In this document: positions 1 through 12,971 of the stretch, piece after piece
How the letters are laid out: each line of letters begins with the position of its first letter
Position numbering within the stretch: position 1 is the first letter of the stretch
Assembly: GCA_946183415.1 (NCBI GenBank)
Contig: CAMHAM010000006.1
Location: forward strand, 42,339 to 106,338
Reading direction: 5' to 3'
DNA: 64,000 nucleotides
Source: an uncultured Prevotella sp.
Lineage (GTDB): Bacteria > Bacteroidota > Bacteroidia > Bacteroidales > Bacteroidaceae
Translations under genes and position numbers: made by a program
The notes under the pieces: model-generated
What the model was told of the DNA's origin: nothing
What the model saw: the letters and a program-made list of their open reading frames with translations, nothing else
The model's database searches: none

Positions 1-696
1 GAAGCTATTACCAAACTCACGCCAGTCATATTGGGGATAAGCCACATGATGGGCATTAAAGTTACCCGTAGCCCCTCCGAACTTCGCTGTCACTGGCGTC
101 TCCTTCAGTGAACGCAACTGTTCTTCCAGACGATATACATACACCATCACCTCCTTACCCAGACGAGTGGGTGAAGCAGGCTGTCCATGTGTCTTTGCCA
201 GCATCGGGATATTCTTCCATTGCTCGGCATAATCATTCAGTTGCTCTATCAGCTCTTCGAGGAGCGGATAATACACCTGCTCAAGTGCCTCTTTAATGGA
301 AAGGGGCACACTGGTGTTGTTGATGTCCTGTGAAGTCAGACCGAAATGGATAAACTCCTTATAACCTTCGAAGCCTCCCATTTCATCGAGTTTCTCCTTG
401 ATAAAATACTCCACGGCCTTGACATCGTGATTAGTAACCTTCTCAATGTCTTTTACCCGCTGGGCATCAGCGGGAGTAAATGCGCGGTAAATGTCACGGA
501 GTTGGTCGAACAGTGAATGGTTGATCTGTTGTAGTTGAGGCAATGGCAACTCGCACAATGTGATGAAATACTCAATTTCCACACGTACTCTATACCTGAT
601 CAATGCATATTCAGAGAAATACTCTGCTAACGGCTCTGTCTTACTCCTGTAACGGCCATCAATAGGCGAGATGGCTGTCAACATACTTAAATCCAT
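1..696 (-). CDS. purB: adenylosuccinate lyase, 5' part (gene continues beyond window)
   Basis: Adenylosuccinate lyase removes fumarate from SAICAR and from adenylosuccinate in purine synthesis. The reverse strand is open from an ATG at 694-696 to the window edge, giving the N-terminal 232 residues. The start MDLSMLTAISPIDGRY and the later GLTSQDINNTS and KTHGQPASPT stretches are classic for the fumarase/aspartase superfamily PurB branch. The ORF track misses it because the 3' end lies outside the window. tRNA-Val lies about 100 bp upstream. The identification is secure; the C-terminal half cannot be judged. Confidence 0.95.
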   Translation of the reverse strand, partial: MDLSMLTAISPIDGRYRSKTEPLAEYFSEYALIRYRVRVEIEYFITLCELPLPQLQQINHSLFDQLRDIYRAFTPADAQRVKDIEKVTNHDVKAVEYFIKEKLDEMGGFEGYKEFIHFGLTSQDINNTSVPLSIKEALEQVYYPLLEELIEQLNDYAEQWKNIPMLAKTHGQPASPTRLGKEVMVYVYRLEEQLRSLKETPVTAKFGGATGNFNAHHVAYPQYDWREFGNSF

Positions 697-752
697 GTCT
701 TAAAATAAATAGTCCTAATATAGATAATTATCTTCTTTCCTAAATCTCTTCT

Positions 753-789
753 AACCCAAAACCGCAACCTCAACGGCTGCGGAAGGGTT
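753..789 (-). terminator. hairpin downstream of tRNA-Val
   Basis: CCGCA...TGCGG arms around a short loop, with an outer AACCC/GGGTT pairing and a short T-run when read on the minus strand, lie just 3' of the first tRNA-Val. It probably ends that tRNA transcript before purB. Pairing was judged by eye and has one internal mismatch. Confidence 0.45.
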
Positions 790-800
790 CTTTTGTGTTG

Positions 801-875
801 TGGGCGCTGAGGGATTCGAACCCCCGACCCTCTGCTTGTAAGGCAGATGCTCTAAACCAGCTGAGCTAAGCGCCC
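801..875 (-). tRNA. tRNA-Val (anticodon TAC)
   Basis: A 75-nt cloverleaf on the minus strand with acceptor arms GGGCGCT/AGCGCCC, a D-arm TAGCTCAGCTGGTTTAGAGC, anticodon loop CTTACAA (anticodon TAC, reading GTA/GTG-type valine codons) and T-arm GGGGGTTCGAATCCC. CCA is not encoded. An identical copy lies at 2836-2910. Confidence 0.97.
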
Positions 876-890
876 CTTCATTTGCGTCTG

Positions 891-898
891 CAAAGGTA
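891..898 (-). promoter_or_regulatory. -7 promoter box for tRNA-Val (1)
   Basis: TACCTTTG on the minus strand, 16 bp upstream of the tRNA 5' end, matches the Bacteroidetes housekeeping sigma -7 consensus TAnnTTTG. Confidence 0.75.
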
Positions 899-901
899 AG
901 A

Positions 902-948
902 TAAAAAAATGAAACTGCAAAATTTCAACGCAGAAATTTTGCAGTTTC
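902..948 (-). terminator. intrinsic terminator after ACT-domain gene
   Basis: A perfect 16-bp inverted repeat (GAAACTGCAAAATTTC, loop TGCGTT on the minus strand) lies a few bases after the stop codon of the ACT gene and is followed on the minus strand by ATTTTTTTAT. This is a textbook rho-independent terminator for the paaK-ACT unit. Confidence 0.85.
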
Positions 949-955
949 TATCAAA

Positions 956-1381
956 TTAAAGCTGATAAAGCTCGTTATCCGACATCAATTCAACCTTTTT
1001 CTCTGCTAAGATCTTCTCACAAGCATCGAGATCCGACGGACGGATGATGACATGAGCCACATCTCCATTTGCAAAAGAGTACATATACTCGATGAAAACG
1101 CCGTTGTCAGATAGATGTCTCAGCACCACTGCCAGTGAACCACTCGTATTGGGGCACACAAAACCAATCACGTCAGTAATCTTCACGGCGAAGTGAGCCT
1201 CCTTCAACACCTGATATGCCTTATCAGGATCAGAAACGATACAACGCAGGATGCCGAAGTCACTGTTGTCGGCAATACTCATTGCGGAAAGGTTGATACC
1301 TGCTGCTCCAAGGGCATCAGTAACCTCTGTCAGTCTTCCAGACTTGTTCTCAAGGAAAATGGATAGCTGTTTTGTTTTCAT
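956..1381 (-). CDS. tandem ACT-domain protein
   Basis: A 141-residue protein of two ACT folds: residues about 4-68 begin KTKQLSIFLENKSGRLTEV, and about 70-138 begin IGFVCPNTSGSLAVVLRHL. The Asn/Lys-Ser/Thr-G-x-L turns are typical amino-acid-binding ACT signatures. No catalytic domain is attached, so a ligand-sensing role is inferred. It follows the PaaK-type ligase by 29 bp in the same transcription unit and is followed by a strong terminator. Such ACT proteins are commonly paired with phenylacetate/aryl-acid CoA ligases in Bacteroidetes. The ligand is unknown; an aromatic amino acid or its degradation product would suit the context. Confidence 0.85.
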   Translation of the reverse strand: MKTKQLSIFLENKSGRLTEVTDALGAAGINLSAMSIADNSDFGILRCIVSDPDKAYQVLKEAHFAVKITDVIGFVCPNTSGSLAVVLRHLSDNGVFIEYMYSFANGDVAHVIIRPSDLDACEKILAEKKVELMSDNELYQL

Positions 1382-1410
1382 ATGCTTATAGTTTTTATCA
1401 CCTTATTATA

Positions 1411-2709
1411 TTATAAATTACGTTTGTCAATCACGCGCTTGGCTTTGCCTTCAGAGCGCTCAATACCCTTAGGCTCTACAAGCTTCACCTTGAAGCCCAG
1501 ACCAATGACACTGCGCAGTTCTGCCTCGAGCTTTCTCTGCAGGCCTACCATCGTCGACATGTCGTCCGTGAAGTACTCTTCCTTCACCTCAACCTTCAAC
1601 TCACTGGTATCGGTATTGTTCACGCGGTCTACCGTCAACAGGAAGTGAGGCTCGTACTCAGGCAGCTTCAGGATCACATCCTCAATCTGTGATGGGAAGA
1701 CATTCACACCACGGATAATCAGCATATCATCGCAACGACCCAGAATACGATCCATACGTACCAACGTACGTCCGCAGGCACACTTATCGTAATGAAGAGC
1801 CGTGAGGTCATGGGTACGATAACGTAACAATGGCATACCCTCTTTCGTCAGATGCGTGAAAGTCAGTTCTCCGAATGAACCCTCAGGCAACGGCTCGCCT
1901 GTATTCGGATCCAGAATCTCGGGATAGAAATAGTCCTCATTGAGGTGTGTTCCGTTCTGACACTCACACTCATAACCTACACCAGGACCCGCAATCTCAC
2001 TCAGTCCATAGATATCATAAGCCTTGATGCCAAGTGACTCTTCCAGTTTCACACGCATCTTCTCGGTCCAAGGCTCTGCACCAAAAGCACCGACTCTCAG
2101 TTTGAACTCGCTACGCGGCCACTCACACTCCTTCATGGCCTCGCCCAGGAACATGGCATACGACGGGGTACAGCAGAGAATCGTTGTTCCGAAGTCATGC
2201 ATCAGCGTCATCTGCTTCTGGGTATTTCCTGAAGAGATAGGAATCACTGAGGCACCGATATTCGTAGCACCATCATGAGCTCCAAGACCTCCAGTAAACA
2301 GTCCGTAGCCATAAGCCACCTGGAAGATGTCCTCCTTGGTAGCACCATAGGCAGTGAATGCACGGGAGATAGCCTCCGACCACATGGCCAGGTCCTTACG
2401 GGTATAGAGCACCACCACAGGTTTGCCCGTCGTACCACTGGATGCGTGGATGCGTACAATCTGACTCATGGGCACTGCTGCCAGTCCAAATGGATAGTTA
2501 TCACGAAGGTCCAACTTGTTAGTAAACGGCAACTTCACGATATCATCGATACTCTTGATATCGCCTGGTTCCAATCCCATTTCCTGGAACTTCGCCCTGT
2601 AGAAGGGGGTGTTGTAATACACATAATGCGCCATCTTCACGAGACGCTGGCTCTGAATCTCACGAAGCTGCTCGCGGTCCATGCACTCGATGCTTTGATT
2701 CCAAATCAT
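1411..2709 (-). CDS. paaK: phenylacetate--CoA ligase family protein (PaaK-like)
   Basis: A 432-residue member of the ANL adenylating superfamily, PaaK branch, which activates aryl acids such as phenylacetate to CoA thioesters through an acyl-AMP. The N-terminal part shows the phosphate-binding loop ASSGTTGKPVVV near residue 90, the middle YGLSEIAGPG (A5-type motif), and the later YRTHDL and RILGRCDDMLIIRGVNVFPSQIE are characteristic of PaaK. Length matches the family. It is first in a two-gene unit with the ACT protein and has its own TACCTTTG box about 50 bp upstream. No other phenylacetate-catabolism (paa) genes are present. In anaerobic gut Bacteroidetes such ligases are linked to indole-3-/phenylacetate metabolism, so the true substrate is uncertain. 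Confidence 0.9.
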   Translation of the reverse strand: MIWNQSIECMDREQLREIQSQRLVKMAHYVYYNTPFYRAKFQEMGLEPGDIKSIDDIVKLPFTNKLDLRDNYPFGLAAVPMSQIVRIHASSGTTGKPVVVLYTRKDLAMWSEAISRAFTAYGATKEDIFQVAYGYGLFTGGLGAHDGATNIGASVIPISSGNTQKQMTLMHDFGTTILCCTPSYAMFLGEAMKECEWPRSEFKLRVGAFGAEPWTEKMRVKLEESLGIKAYDIYGLSEIAGPGVGYECECQNGTHLNEDYFYPEILDPNTGEPLPEGSFGELTFTHLTKEGMPLLRYRTHDLTALHYDKCACGRTLVRMDRILGRCDDMLIIRGVNVFPSQIEDVILKLPEYEPHFLLTVDRVNNTDTSELKVEVKEEYFTDDMSTMVGLQRKLEAELRSVIGLGFKVKLVEPKGIERSEGKAKRVIDKRNL

Positions 2710-2755
2710 TGTCTTTATATTTAGTTGTTTTGTTGATATTCAACATTTCAGCGTA

Positions 2756-2763
2756 CAAAGGTA
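2756..2763 (-). promoter_or_regulatory. -7 promoter box for paaK-ACT unit
   Basis: TACCTTTG on the minus strand, about 47 bp upstream of the paaK ATG; it fits TAnnTTTG. Confidence 0.75.
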
Positions 2764-2795
2764 AACAAAAAAAAATGATTATCCAACAGAAAAGG

Positions 2796-2827
2796 CAAAA
2801 AAAATAGGATGTGAATCTTCACATCCT
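2796..2827 (-). terminator. intrinsic terminator of tRNA-Val (2)
   Basis: An 8-bp stem GGATGTGA/TCACATCC with a 4-nt loop, followed on the minus strand by ATTTTTTTT, 10 bp past the 3' end of the second tRNA-Val. Confidence 0.8.
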
Positions 2828-2835
2828 TATTGTTG

Positions 2836-2910
2836 TGGGCGCTGAGGGATTCGAACCCCCGACCCTCTGCTTGTAAGGCAGATGCTCTAAACCAGCTGAG
2901 CTAAGCGCCC
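2836..2910 (-). tRNA. tRNA-Val (anticodon TAC), second copy
   Basis: Identical over all 75 nt to the copy at 801-875, same strand, anticodon loop CTTACAA. It has its own promoter box and terminator, so it is an independent transcription unit. Confidence 0.97.
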
Positions 2911-2930
2911 TTAGTTTTTCTAAGCGGGTG

Positions 2931-2938
2931 CAAAGGTA
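2931..2938 (-). promoter_or_regulatory. -7 promoter box for tRNA-Val (2)
   Basis: TACCTTTG on the minus strand, 20 bp upstream of the tRNA; it matches TAnnTTTG. Confidence 0.75.
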
Positions 2939-3005
2939 CAGCTTTCTGACGACATAAGAAAATATTCTGGCAAAAAACTTTCCAATAATAACACTTTTTA
3001 ACCTT

Positions 3006-4853
3006 TTAACCCAATAATTGTTCAATATCCCCTTGTGGCAAGATACAGAGAATGGCTTTTCCATCAGGGGTATAATTGACGTTTGAACAAGAGAACAGTT
3101 CATTGATAATGCTCTCCATCTCCTCATTATTCAGAATCTGTCCATAAGGGATGGCTGCACTGCGAGCCAGACTCAATGCTATCTGAGAGTTCAGCGACTC
3201 GATGGGATTCTGGGCATCAGTGACCATCTGACGGATCAACTGTACAGGATCAAGACCTTCGATACCCGCTGGTACACCATTGATGGCAAAGGTGTGTCCA
3301 CCAAGGTCACTCAGGTCGAATCCGATATCAGCCATATCTGTCATCACCTGTTCTAAGACCACGGCATCAGAGGGTGAAAAGGTGACAGTCTCAGGGAACA
3401 AAAGTTTCTGGGTGTTGGCCGTATGATTATTCAGATCCTTGATATAACGCTCATAACGGATACGGATATCCGCACGATGCTGATCGATGATCATCAGTCC
3501 CGACTTCACGGCAGTCATCAGGTATCTGCCTTTATACTGATAGTGAGCTGGCGATTTCTCTGAGAGTATCTCCGTAGGCGACTGTGGCTGTAGCGTCGTC
3601 TGCTCTTCCTCGAAAAACGACTGCTGCGTGGCCTCACGCTGGGGTGTCAGTCCCTCGTAAAGCGATTCCCAGGCTGGATCCGGGGTATTGGAAACCTTCG
3701 AATTCTTCGAGAATGCTGAACTTCCTGAGGTTCCTGCATTCTTAAAGGGATTATAATCTGGATTATATTGTACGCGGGGAGCCGCGATATCATCATGACT
3801 GGGATCGAATACAGGGATCTCAGGGCGCCCCTGAGTATCGAACTCGATGGTGGGAACCTCGCAGAATTTCCCAATGGCATCACGCACCGAGGCTGAGAGA
3901 ATCTGCCAGATAGCTTGCTCGTTCTCAAACTTGATCTCGGTCTTCGTAGGATGGATATTCACATCAATCTCCGAAGGCTCCACTTCGAAATAGAGAAAAT
4001 ACGGAATCTGCATGCCCTCAGGAATCAGCCTGTCATAGGCTGACATCACTGCTTTATGGAAATAGGGATGCTTCATAAAGCGCCCATTCACAAAGAAATA
4101 GTCTTGTCCGCTCTTTTTCCTGGCTGCCTCAGGCTTACTCACGAAACCCTTAATCGTACACATGGCTGTCTGCACCTCTACTGGCAACAGATCCTGATGA
4201 TACTGTTTGCCAAAAACATCGGCAATACGCTGGCGCAGTGTTCCTGGGCGCAGATTCATCAGTTCCGTACCATTATGATGCAAGGTAAAATGGATATCGG
4301 GATAGACCAGCACAATCCTTTCGTAGGCTGTCAGGATATTGCTCAACTCTGTGACATTCGTCTTCAGGAATTTCCTTCGTGCAGGAACGTTGAAGAACAA
4401 GTTCTCCACTTTGAAGTTACTGCCCACAGGACATGATACAGGCTCCTGAGAGAGCACCTTCGATCCTGCAATCATCAGTTGCGTACCTATCTCATCTTCC
4501 TCACGGCGGGTCTGCAACTCCACCTGCGACACGGCTGCAATAGAAGCCAGCGCCTCACCTCGGAAACCCATCGTGTGGAGGGCAAAGAGATCAGCGGCCT
4601 CCTTGATCTTCGAGGTGGCATGACGCTCGAAAGAGAGGCGGGCATCTGTCTCAGACATGCCTTTACCATCGTCAATCACCTGGATAGAGGTCCTACCAGC
4701 ATCTACCACCAGCACATGAATGGTCTTGGCACCAGCATCCACAGAATTTTCCACCAGCTCTTTGATAACAGAGGCTGGACGTTGTATCACCTCTCCAGCA
4801 GCTATCTGGTTGGCGACACTATCAGGAAGAAGGCGGATCAGGTCACTCATCAA
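3006..4853 (-). CDS. mutL: DNA mismatch repair protein MutL
   Basis: 615 residues. The N-terminal GHKL ATPase is intact: [22 protein letters not shown], then [11 protein letters not shown] (motif I), VIDDGKGM (motif II) and MGFRGEAL (motif III). A low-complexity linker (about residues 350-430) precedes the dimerisation domain. That domain carries [16 protein letters not shown] where endonuclease-type MutL proteins have DQHAxxExxxxE, and it ends [11 protein letters not shown] where they have a CPHGRP-type zinc motif. The nuclease site therefore looks absent. It is the last gene of the clpP-...-ostA run, and its start overlaps ostA by 11 bp, which implies translational coupling. Confidence 0.96.
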   Translation of the reverse strand: MMSDLIRLLPDSVANQIAAGEVIQRPASVIKELVENSVDAGAKTIHVLVVDAGRTSIQVIDDGKGMSETDARLSFERHATSKIKEAADLFALHTMGFRGEALASIAAVSQVELQTRREEDEIGTQLMIAGSKVLSQEPVSCPVGSNFKVENLFFNVPARRKFLKTNVTELSNILTAYERIVLVYPDIHFTLHHNGTELMNLRPGTLRQRIADVFGKQYHQDLLPVEVQTAMCTIKGFVSKPEAARKKSGQDYFFVNGRFMKHPYFHKAVMSAYDRLIPEGMQIPYFLYFEVEPSEIDVNIHPTKTEIKFENEQAIWQILSASVRDAIGKFCEVPTIEFDTQGRPEIPVFDPSHDDIAAPRVQYNPDYNPFKNAGTSGSSAFSKNSKVSNTPDPAWESLYEGLTPQREATQQSFFEEEQTTLQPQSPTEILSEKSPAHYQYKGRYLMTAVKSGLMIIDQHRADIRIRYERYIKDLNNHTANTQKLLFPETVTFSPSDAVVLEQVMTDMADIGFDLSDLGGHTFAINGVPAGIEGLDPVQLIRQMVTDAQNPIESLNSQIALSLARSAAIPYGQILNNEEMESIINELFSCSNVNYTPDGKAILCILPQGDIEQLLG

Positions 4854-6435
4854 CTAAGACTTTTTTCTTCGGACGCCAGTTGAAAATATCATAACGGTCC
4901 AATGGTCTCACATAGTCATACCACACGAAACCTGGCAGACGCTTACGGTCTTGGGGTATCTGGTTCAGAGGATACATCGTACCAGTGGTCTTCGGCGTCC
5001 ACACCTTCTCCAGTTTACGATCTTTCAGAAACATGCGGAGCTCACTCGTCTCCTGATAATTATAGATAATGGGCACGGTATCACCCTCTTCGAAGTAATA
5101 ACCTATCAGCACATTGTCTTTTGCCCGGGTCTCATGGATATTCCCATCCACAAAATAGGCAAACATCTGTTTCGACACCACTTGGTTGAAGCAGGCAGTA
5201 TCACTACGCAACTGCTGGATAGAGACACAGTTGTCGATAATATGGGCGTGATCTATCAGGGAGTCTTTCATAAACACTTCGATACGATCACCTACCAACT
5301 GTTGGTTATTGTTCCAGACGATGGGATCATGATACATCGTCATACAGGAGTCGAGCGAGTTATATACCAGAGAGTCGCATACGGCCTGTACATCGGTACG
5401 ATACGCGCGAACCTTATTATACGCGTGGATCTTACGATACATGGAGTCGGTATCGATATTGAAGGTGACAATCTTGAAGGTGTCTGCATGCATGAAGAGC
5501 GAGTCTCCCTGTGAGAAATCGATAGCCACCGCACTGTCTGTCGTCATGGCATAACCCGTATGCTCATAATACTCTCCGTAGTTTCCCGTAAGTTTGTTCT
5601 TGTTCAGGGAATCTACATACACCACATTTCGGAAAGCCTGACTGAATCCCTGCTGACTGTCGTAATAGACGCTGTCACCAACTATCATCTTACCACCGTT
5701 ATAGAGTACCGAACGATTCATCAGTCTGGCACGGTCATTCTTCGTATCATAGTAGCCCTGCTCTGAGTAGATCTTGCTCTTTCCCGAAGTGATATGCGAC
5801 GGACCCACGATATGAGCCATCGACAGACGGGTGTCATAATAGAGGGTATCAGTAGTAAGGAAGAACTTCGGACTCTTCATCTTCACGTCGTAGTTGAAGA
5901 CCGACATCTTCGTCTTCGTATTGTATTCACCCCAGTCAGAGGTCAGTTCCGTATTGCCATCGACCATCTTACCGCCTTCAAAGAAATAGGCATTGTCGTA
6001 GAGACGGTCAAAGTCGAGACTGTCTGTATAGAGGGTGGTCTTCTTATGTTTGAGTACGACATTGTAACGGGCACGGGCAATCTGCTCATTACCGTCGTAG
6101 TAGGCATAGTCGCTCGTGAGCGACATCGTATCGCCCTGGAACATCCTCACATGTCCGAAAGCCTCAAACGAGTTGCTGGCCTCATAGAAATAGGCACTGT
6201 CGCAATAGAGCCGTGCCCCCTGATGGGTGAAGTGCACCTTACCATTGAGGATCGTGGCATCAGGATTCTCATACTGGTCAAAATGCAGCACATCGGCATG
6301 TACGAGATACACGCGGGTATCCTCTACTCTGGCCTTCTTGCGCACAGGTCGTTTCTTCTGCTTCTGTGCAAAAGCAGAGGCCACACCTATCAGGAGGACC
6401 GTCACCATCAGATAAGAAAACGACTTACGCAACAT
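4843..6435 (-). CDS. OstA-like protein (LptA/OstA-fold, LPS transport-associated)
   Basis: 530 residues with a signal peptide ([23 protein letters not shown]). The rest is a long series of short beta-strand repeats such as [21 protein letters not shown] and [22 protein letters not shown], the pattern of OstA/LptA beta-jellyroll bridges that bind lipid A in the periplasm. The length exceeds E. coli LptA (about 185 residues), as is usual for Bacteroidetes OstA-like proteins. Its neighbours are two PpiC-type periplasmic chaperones, a conserved outer-membrane biogenesis grouping. It starts 3 bp after surA stops. A direct role in LPS transport is inferred from the fold and context. Confidence 0.85.
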   Translation of the reverse strand: MLRKSFSYLMVTVLLIGVASAFAQKQKKRPVRKKARVEDTRVYLVHADVLHFDQYENPDATILNGKVHFTHQGARLYCDSAYFYEASNSFEAFGHVRMFQGDTMSLTSDYAYYDGNEQIARARYNVVLKHKKTTLYTDSLDFDRLYDNAYFFEGGKMVDGNTELTSDWGEYNTKTKMSVFNYDVKMKSPKFFLTTDTLYYDTRLSMAHIVGPSHITSGKSKIYSEQGYYDTKNDRARLMNRSVLYNGGKMIVGDSVYYDSQQGFSQAFRNVVYVDSLNKNKLTGNYGEYYEHTGYAMTTDSAVAIDFSQGDSLFMHADTFKIVTFNIDTDSMYRKIHAYNKVRAYRTDVQAVCDSLVYNSLDSCMTMYHDPIVWNNNQQLVGDRIEVFMKDSLIDHAHIIDNCVSIQQLRSDTACFNQVVSKQMFAYFVDGNIHETRAKDNVLIGYYFEEGDTVPIIYNYQETSELRMFLKDRKLEKVWTPKTTGTMYPLNQIPQDRKRLPGFVWYDYVRPLDRYDIFNWRPKKKVLVDE

Positions 6436-6438
6436 CTG

Positions 6439-7821
6439 TTATTTGTTCCAACCCTCGTATTCAAACTGGCAGTTAGCAAATTCGCTGTTCAGTCGAGTGT
6501 ATACATTCTTAATCTTATCAACGACCCACTGATGGACACGTTCTTCACGACGCTTGTTTAGCACGACATCCTTCAATGTCTGGAAGTCCTCTGTCACCGT
6601 GGCCTTATGACCATCGATGCGGTTCTTCAGTTTCGCAATCAGGCAGACGGTCTTTCCACGCTGGTTGATCATCGTGAATGCCTGTGAGATCTGTCCCACC
6701 TTCATGGTGTCCACCACCTTCGCAATCTCGGGTGGAAGGTCCTGCATACGGAACTTCGAAGAGGTATGGCCTGTCTGCATCATATTCGTCGACATCAGTC
6801 CCTTGCTGTTCCTGGTGTCTTTATCATCAGAGATGATAGGGGCAGCCTCCTCGAAGGTGTATTTCCCAGCTCGGAGATCATTGGCGATGGAGTCCAGGCG
6901 TCCCAGACTCTTCTCGATAGCCTCGTCAGAGACGACGGGCTTACGAAGGATATGACGCACATTCACCTTCTCTCCACGTTTCTCAATCAGCTGAATGATA
7001 TGGAAGCCAAACTCCGACTCCACGATCTTCGATACTTTCTTCGGATCGGTGAGGTTAAAGGCTACGGTGGCAAATGCAGGGTCGAGAGTGCCACGTCCTG
7101 TCAGACCTAACTCACCACCACGACGTGCTGTTCCCGGGTCTTCTGAGTAAAGGCGTGCCAACGTCGAGAACGAGGCTTCACCTTTATTGATACGATCAGT
7201 ATACTCACGCAACTCACCCTTGATACGGTCGAGCTCCTCTGTCTCGATACGTGGGGTCTTCTGGATAATCTGCACTTCTACCTCCGTAGGAACGAAGGGG
7301 ATGCTGTCAGATGGCATGTCCTTGAAATAGCGGCGCACCTCAGCAGGTGTCACAGAGATATCCTGAACGAGTTTGTTCTTCATCTTCTGCACCATCTGGC
7401 GATCTTTCATCTCCTCGCGCAGCTCATTCCTAATCTGTGAGATAGTCTGGTGCTTATATTCCTCCAGACGCTCGCGGGAGCCATCCACCATCTCGAGCCA
7501 GTAGTTAATCTGCTGCTCCACTTCCTGAGCCACATCAGCATCAGTCACTTCGATACTGTCTATCAGAGCTTGGTGCTTGAAAAGTTTCTGAACGGCTATC
7601 TGCTCAGGAATCGTGCAGTCGGGATCACCACTCCACTTCATACCTTCCATAGACGACTGTATGCGCAACTGCTCTACATCTGATCTGAGAATAGCCTCAT
7701 CACCTACCACCCACACGACCTCATCAATCACGGTTCCGATGGAGTCTTTGGGTGTTGCAGCCATCCCCATAAGGGGGATTGTCATCAGCACGGCGGGAAT
7801 AATCTTCTTTAAAAATCTCAT
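6439..7821 (-). CDS. surA: periplasmic peptidyl-prolyl isomerase, SurA/PpiC type
   Basis: 460 residues. A signal peptide (RFLKKIIPAVLMTIPLMGMAA) is followed by a SurA-like N-terminal helical region and one clear parvulin domain (about 175-285) with LYSEDPGTARRGGELGLTGRG and SEFGFHIIQLIEKRG. A second, more divergent PPIase-like segment contains APIISDDKDTRNSKGLM. SurA-type proteins escort outer-membrane beta-barrels to the BAM complex. Its ATG overlaps the stop of the upstream PPIase by 4 bp (ATGA), so the two are translationally coupled. The symbol is by family; orthology to E. coli SurA is likely but was not aligned. Confidence 0.88.
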   Translation of the reverse strand: MRFLKKIIPAVLMTIPLMGMAATPKDSIGTVIDEVVWVVGDEAILRSDVEQLRIQSSMEGMKWSGDPDCTIPEQIAVQKLFKHQALIDSIEVTDADVAQEVEQQINYWLEMVDGSRERLEEYKHQTISQIRNELREEMKDRQMVQKMKNKLVQDISVTPAEVRRYFKDMPSDSIPFVPTEVEVQIIQKTPRIETEELDRIKGELREYTDRINKGEASFSTLARLYSEDPGTARRGGELGLTGRGTLDPAFATVAFNLTDPKKVSKIVESEFGFHIIQLIEKRGEKVNVRHILRKPVVSDEAIEKSLGRLDSIANDLRAGKYTFEEAAPIISDDKDTRNSKGLMSTNMMQTGHTSSKFRMQDLPPEIAKVVDTMKVGQISQAFTMINQRGKTVCLIAKLKNRIDGHKATVTEDFQTLKDVVLNKRREERVHQWVVDKIKNVYTRLNSEFANCQFEYEGWNK

Positions 7822-9254
7822 GGGTGTTGGTTTATTGTTTTCAATACGGATTCATCGATGGTTACGGGATAACGCTGGCGAAGGGTGGCCACCCACTCTT
7901 TCTCCAACTGATCCTGATAGTCTTCTACCACCTGATTACGCACATCGGTATAATCATCGGGGTATTTCTTCAGCTTCTTGCCATAGACAGCATCGATGGG
8001 ATAGTCTTTATTGGCTTCATCGGCCTTGGCAGCATTGCTCACCTTGAAGATCATACGATCTACCGTCGCATTGTCACCAGCCTTGAAGATGCCTTTCTCC
8101 ACACGGATGCGGATAATAGAATCTGGGTTGAAGGTGGTGCGTAACGCCTCTGTCCACTGATTGAAGGGCAGTTTCTTCACGCAGTTCTTCACCGCCTTCA
8201 CGTCTTTCTTGTCCTTCACGTGATAGGCGATACCCTTAAATCTGGGCTGATCCCAGGCATAGTCTTTCCTATGGGCCTCGAAGTAACGGCTCAAGGCACC
8301 CTCATCGGCAGTGGCCTTATCCCACACCTCACGGCTGCTGATCTCATAGAGCAACAAACCGTCGTGGTACTCCTTGAACAAGTATTTCATATCGCTGTCG
8401 ACCGCAGCCAGGGAGTCTGAGCGCATACGCATGATCTCATCAGCCGTCAACTGCCCGTCAGAGGCATTGACCATGTGCTTGATACGCGACGAGGCGATGG
8501 CCTCACGGATACCCTGACGCTCCAGTGTGTTCACGAAATCAACTTTCAGCGAGTCGAAGGGCTCCAGTTGCTTACGGTCTTTCATCAGCACGACGTGATA
8601 ACCTACGGGTGAGAGGAACGGACGACTCATCTGTCCCTTCTCGAGGGAGTAGGCCACATCCTCAAACTCTTTGAAAGTCTGATTCGGAGCTATCCACGGC
8701 AGCAGACCGCCGTTCTCCCCTGAGGCTACATCGTCAGACAATTTCTTGGCCATTTCCTCGAAGCTGGCACCTGCCATCAGTGCCTGATACACAGAGTCGA
8801 TCCTAGTCTTTACCTGCTGCTGTTCGTCAGGCGTAGCCTGAGTCGACAACTTCAGTAGGATATGGGCAGGTCGCACGAGTCCTCGTGGTCCGATATTATC
8901 CTTGAGGCGCTGATAGAGGCGCCTGGCGTCTGCTTCGACATCAGCATCCGTGACGAGTGTAGGGCGCACTTGCTGGTCACGATACATCTCATATTCCTGC
9001 TTGAATGAGCTCAGGGTATCGAGCTTCGCATCGAGTGCCGCAGCCACCTTCAACTTGTAGTTCACGAACAGGTCGACATATTCCTCCACACTTTTCTTGT
9101 CGACGACACCTTCGCCGTTGTTCTTGTTAAAGGAATACTCAAACTCAGAGCGAGGTACTGCCACCCCATTGATGGTCATCACCACAGGGTCGTTCTGTGC
9201 CCAGAGGCTCGCAACAGCCAGCAACATGCCTGCAAGCAGCTGAATCCTTTTCAT
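7818..9254 (-). CDS. periplasmic peptidyl-prolyl isomerase (PpiC/parvulin family)
   Basis: I place the start at the internal ATG at 9252-9254 (MKRIQLLAGMLLAVASLWAQ, a proper signal peptide) and not at the ORF-track start, whose first 18 codons overlap guaB and have no signal character. The protein then has 478 residues. A parvulin domain (about residues 125-225) carries RPAHILLKL, LSDDVASGENGGLLPWI and SPVGYHVVLMKDRKQLE. The remainder is helical chaperone sequence. It begins 1 bp after the guaB stop and ends overlapping surA by 4 bp. It probably acts with SurA on outer-membrane protein folding. Confidence 0.88.
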   Translation of the reverse strand: MKRIQLLAGMLLAVASLWAQNDPVVMTINGVAVPRSEFEYSFNKNNGEGVVDKKSVEEYVDLFVNYKLKVAAALDAKLDTLSSFKQEYEMYRDQQVRPTLVTDADVEADARRLYQRLKDNIGPRGLVRPAHILLKLSTQATPDEQQQVKTRIDSVYQALMAGASFEEMAKKLSDDVASGENGGLLPWIAPNQTFKEFEDVAYSLEKGQMSRPFLSPVGYHVVLMKDRKQLEPFDSLKVDFVNTLERQGIREAIASSRIKHMVNASDGQLTADEIMRMRSDSLAAVDSDMKYLFKEYHDGLLLYEISSREVWDKATADEGALSRYFEAHRKDYAWDQPRFKGIAYHVKDKKDVKAVKNCVKKLPFNQWTEALRTTFNPDSIIRIRVEKGIFKAGDNATVDRMIFKVSNAAKADEANKDYPIDAVYGKKLKKYPDDYTDVRNQVVEDYQDQLEKEWVATLRQRYPVTIDESVLKTINQHP

Positions 9255-9255
9255 T

Positions 9256-12958
<3,703 letters not shown>

Positions 12959-12971
12959 AAAGATTTAGTTC

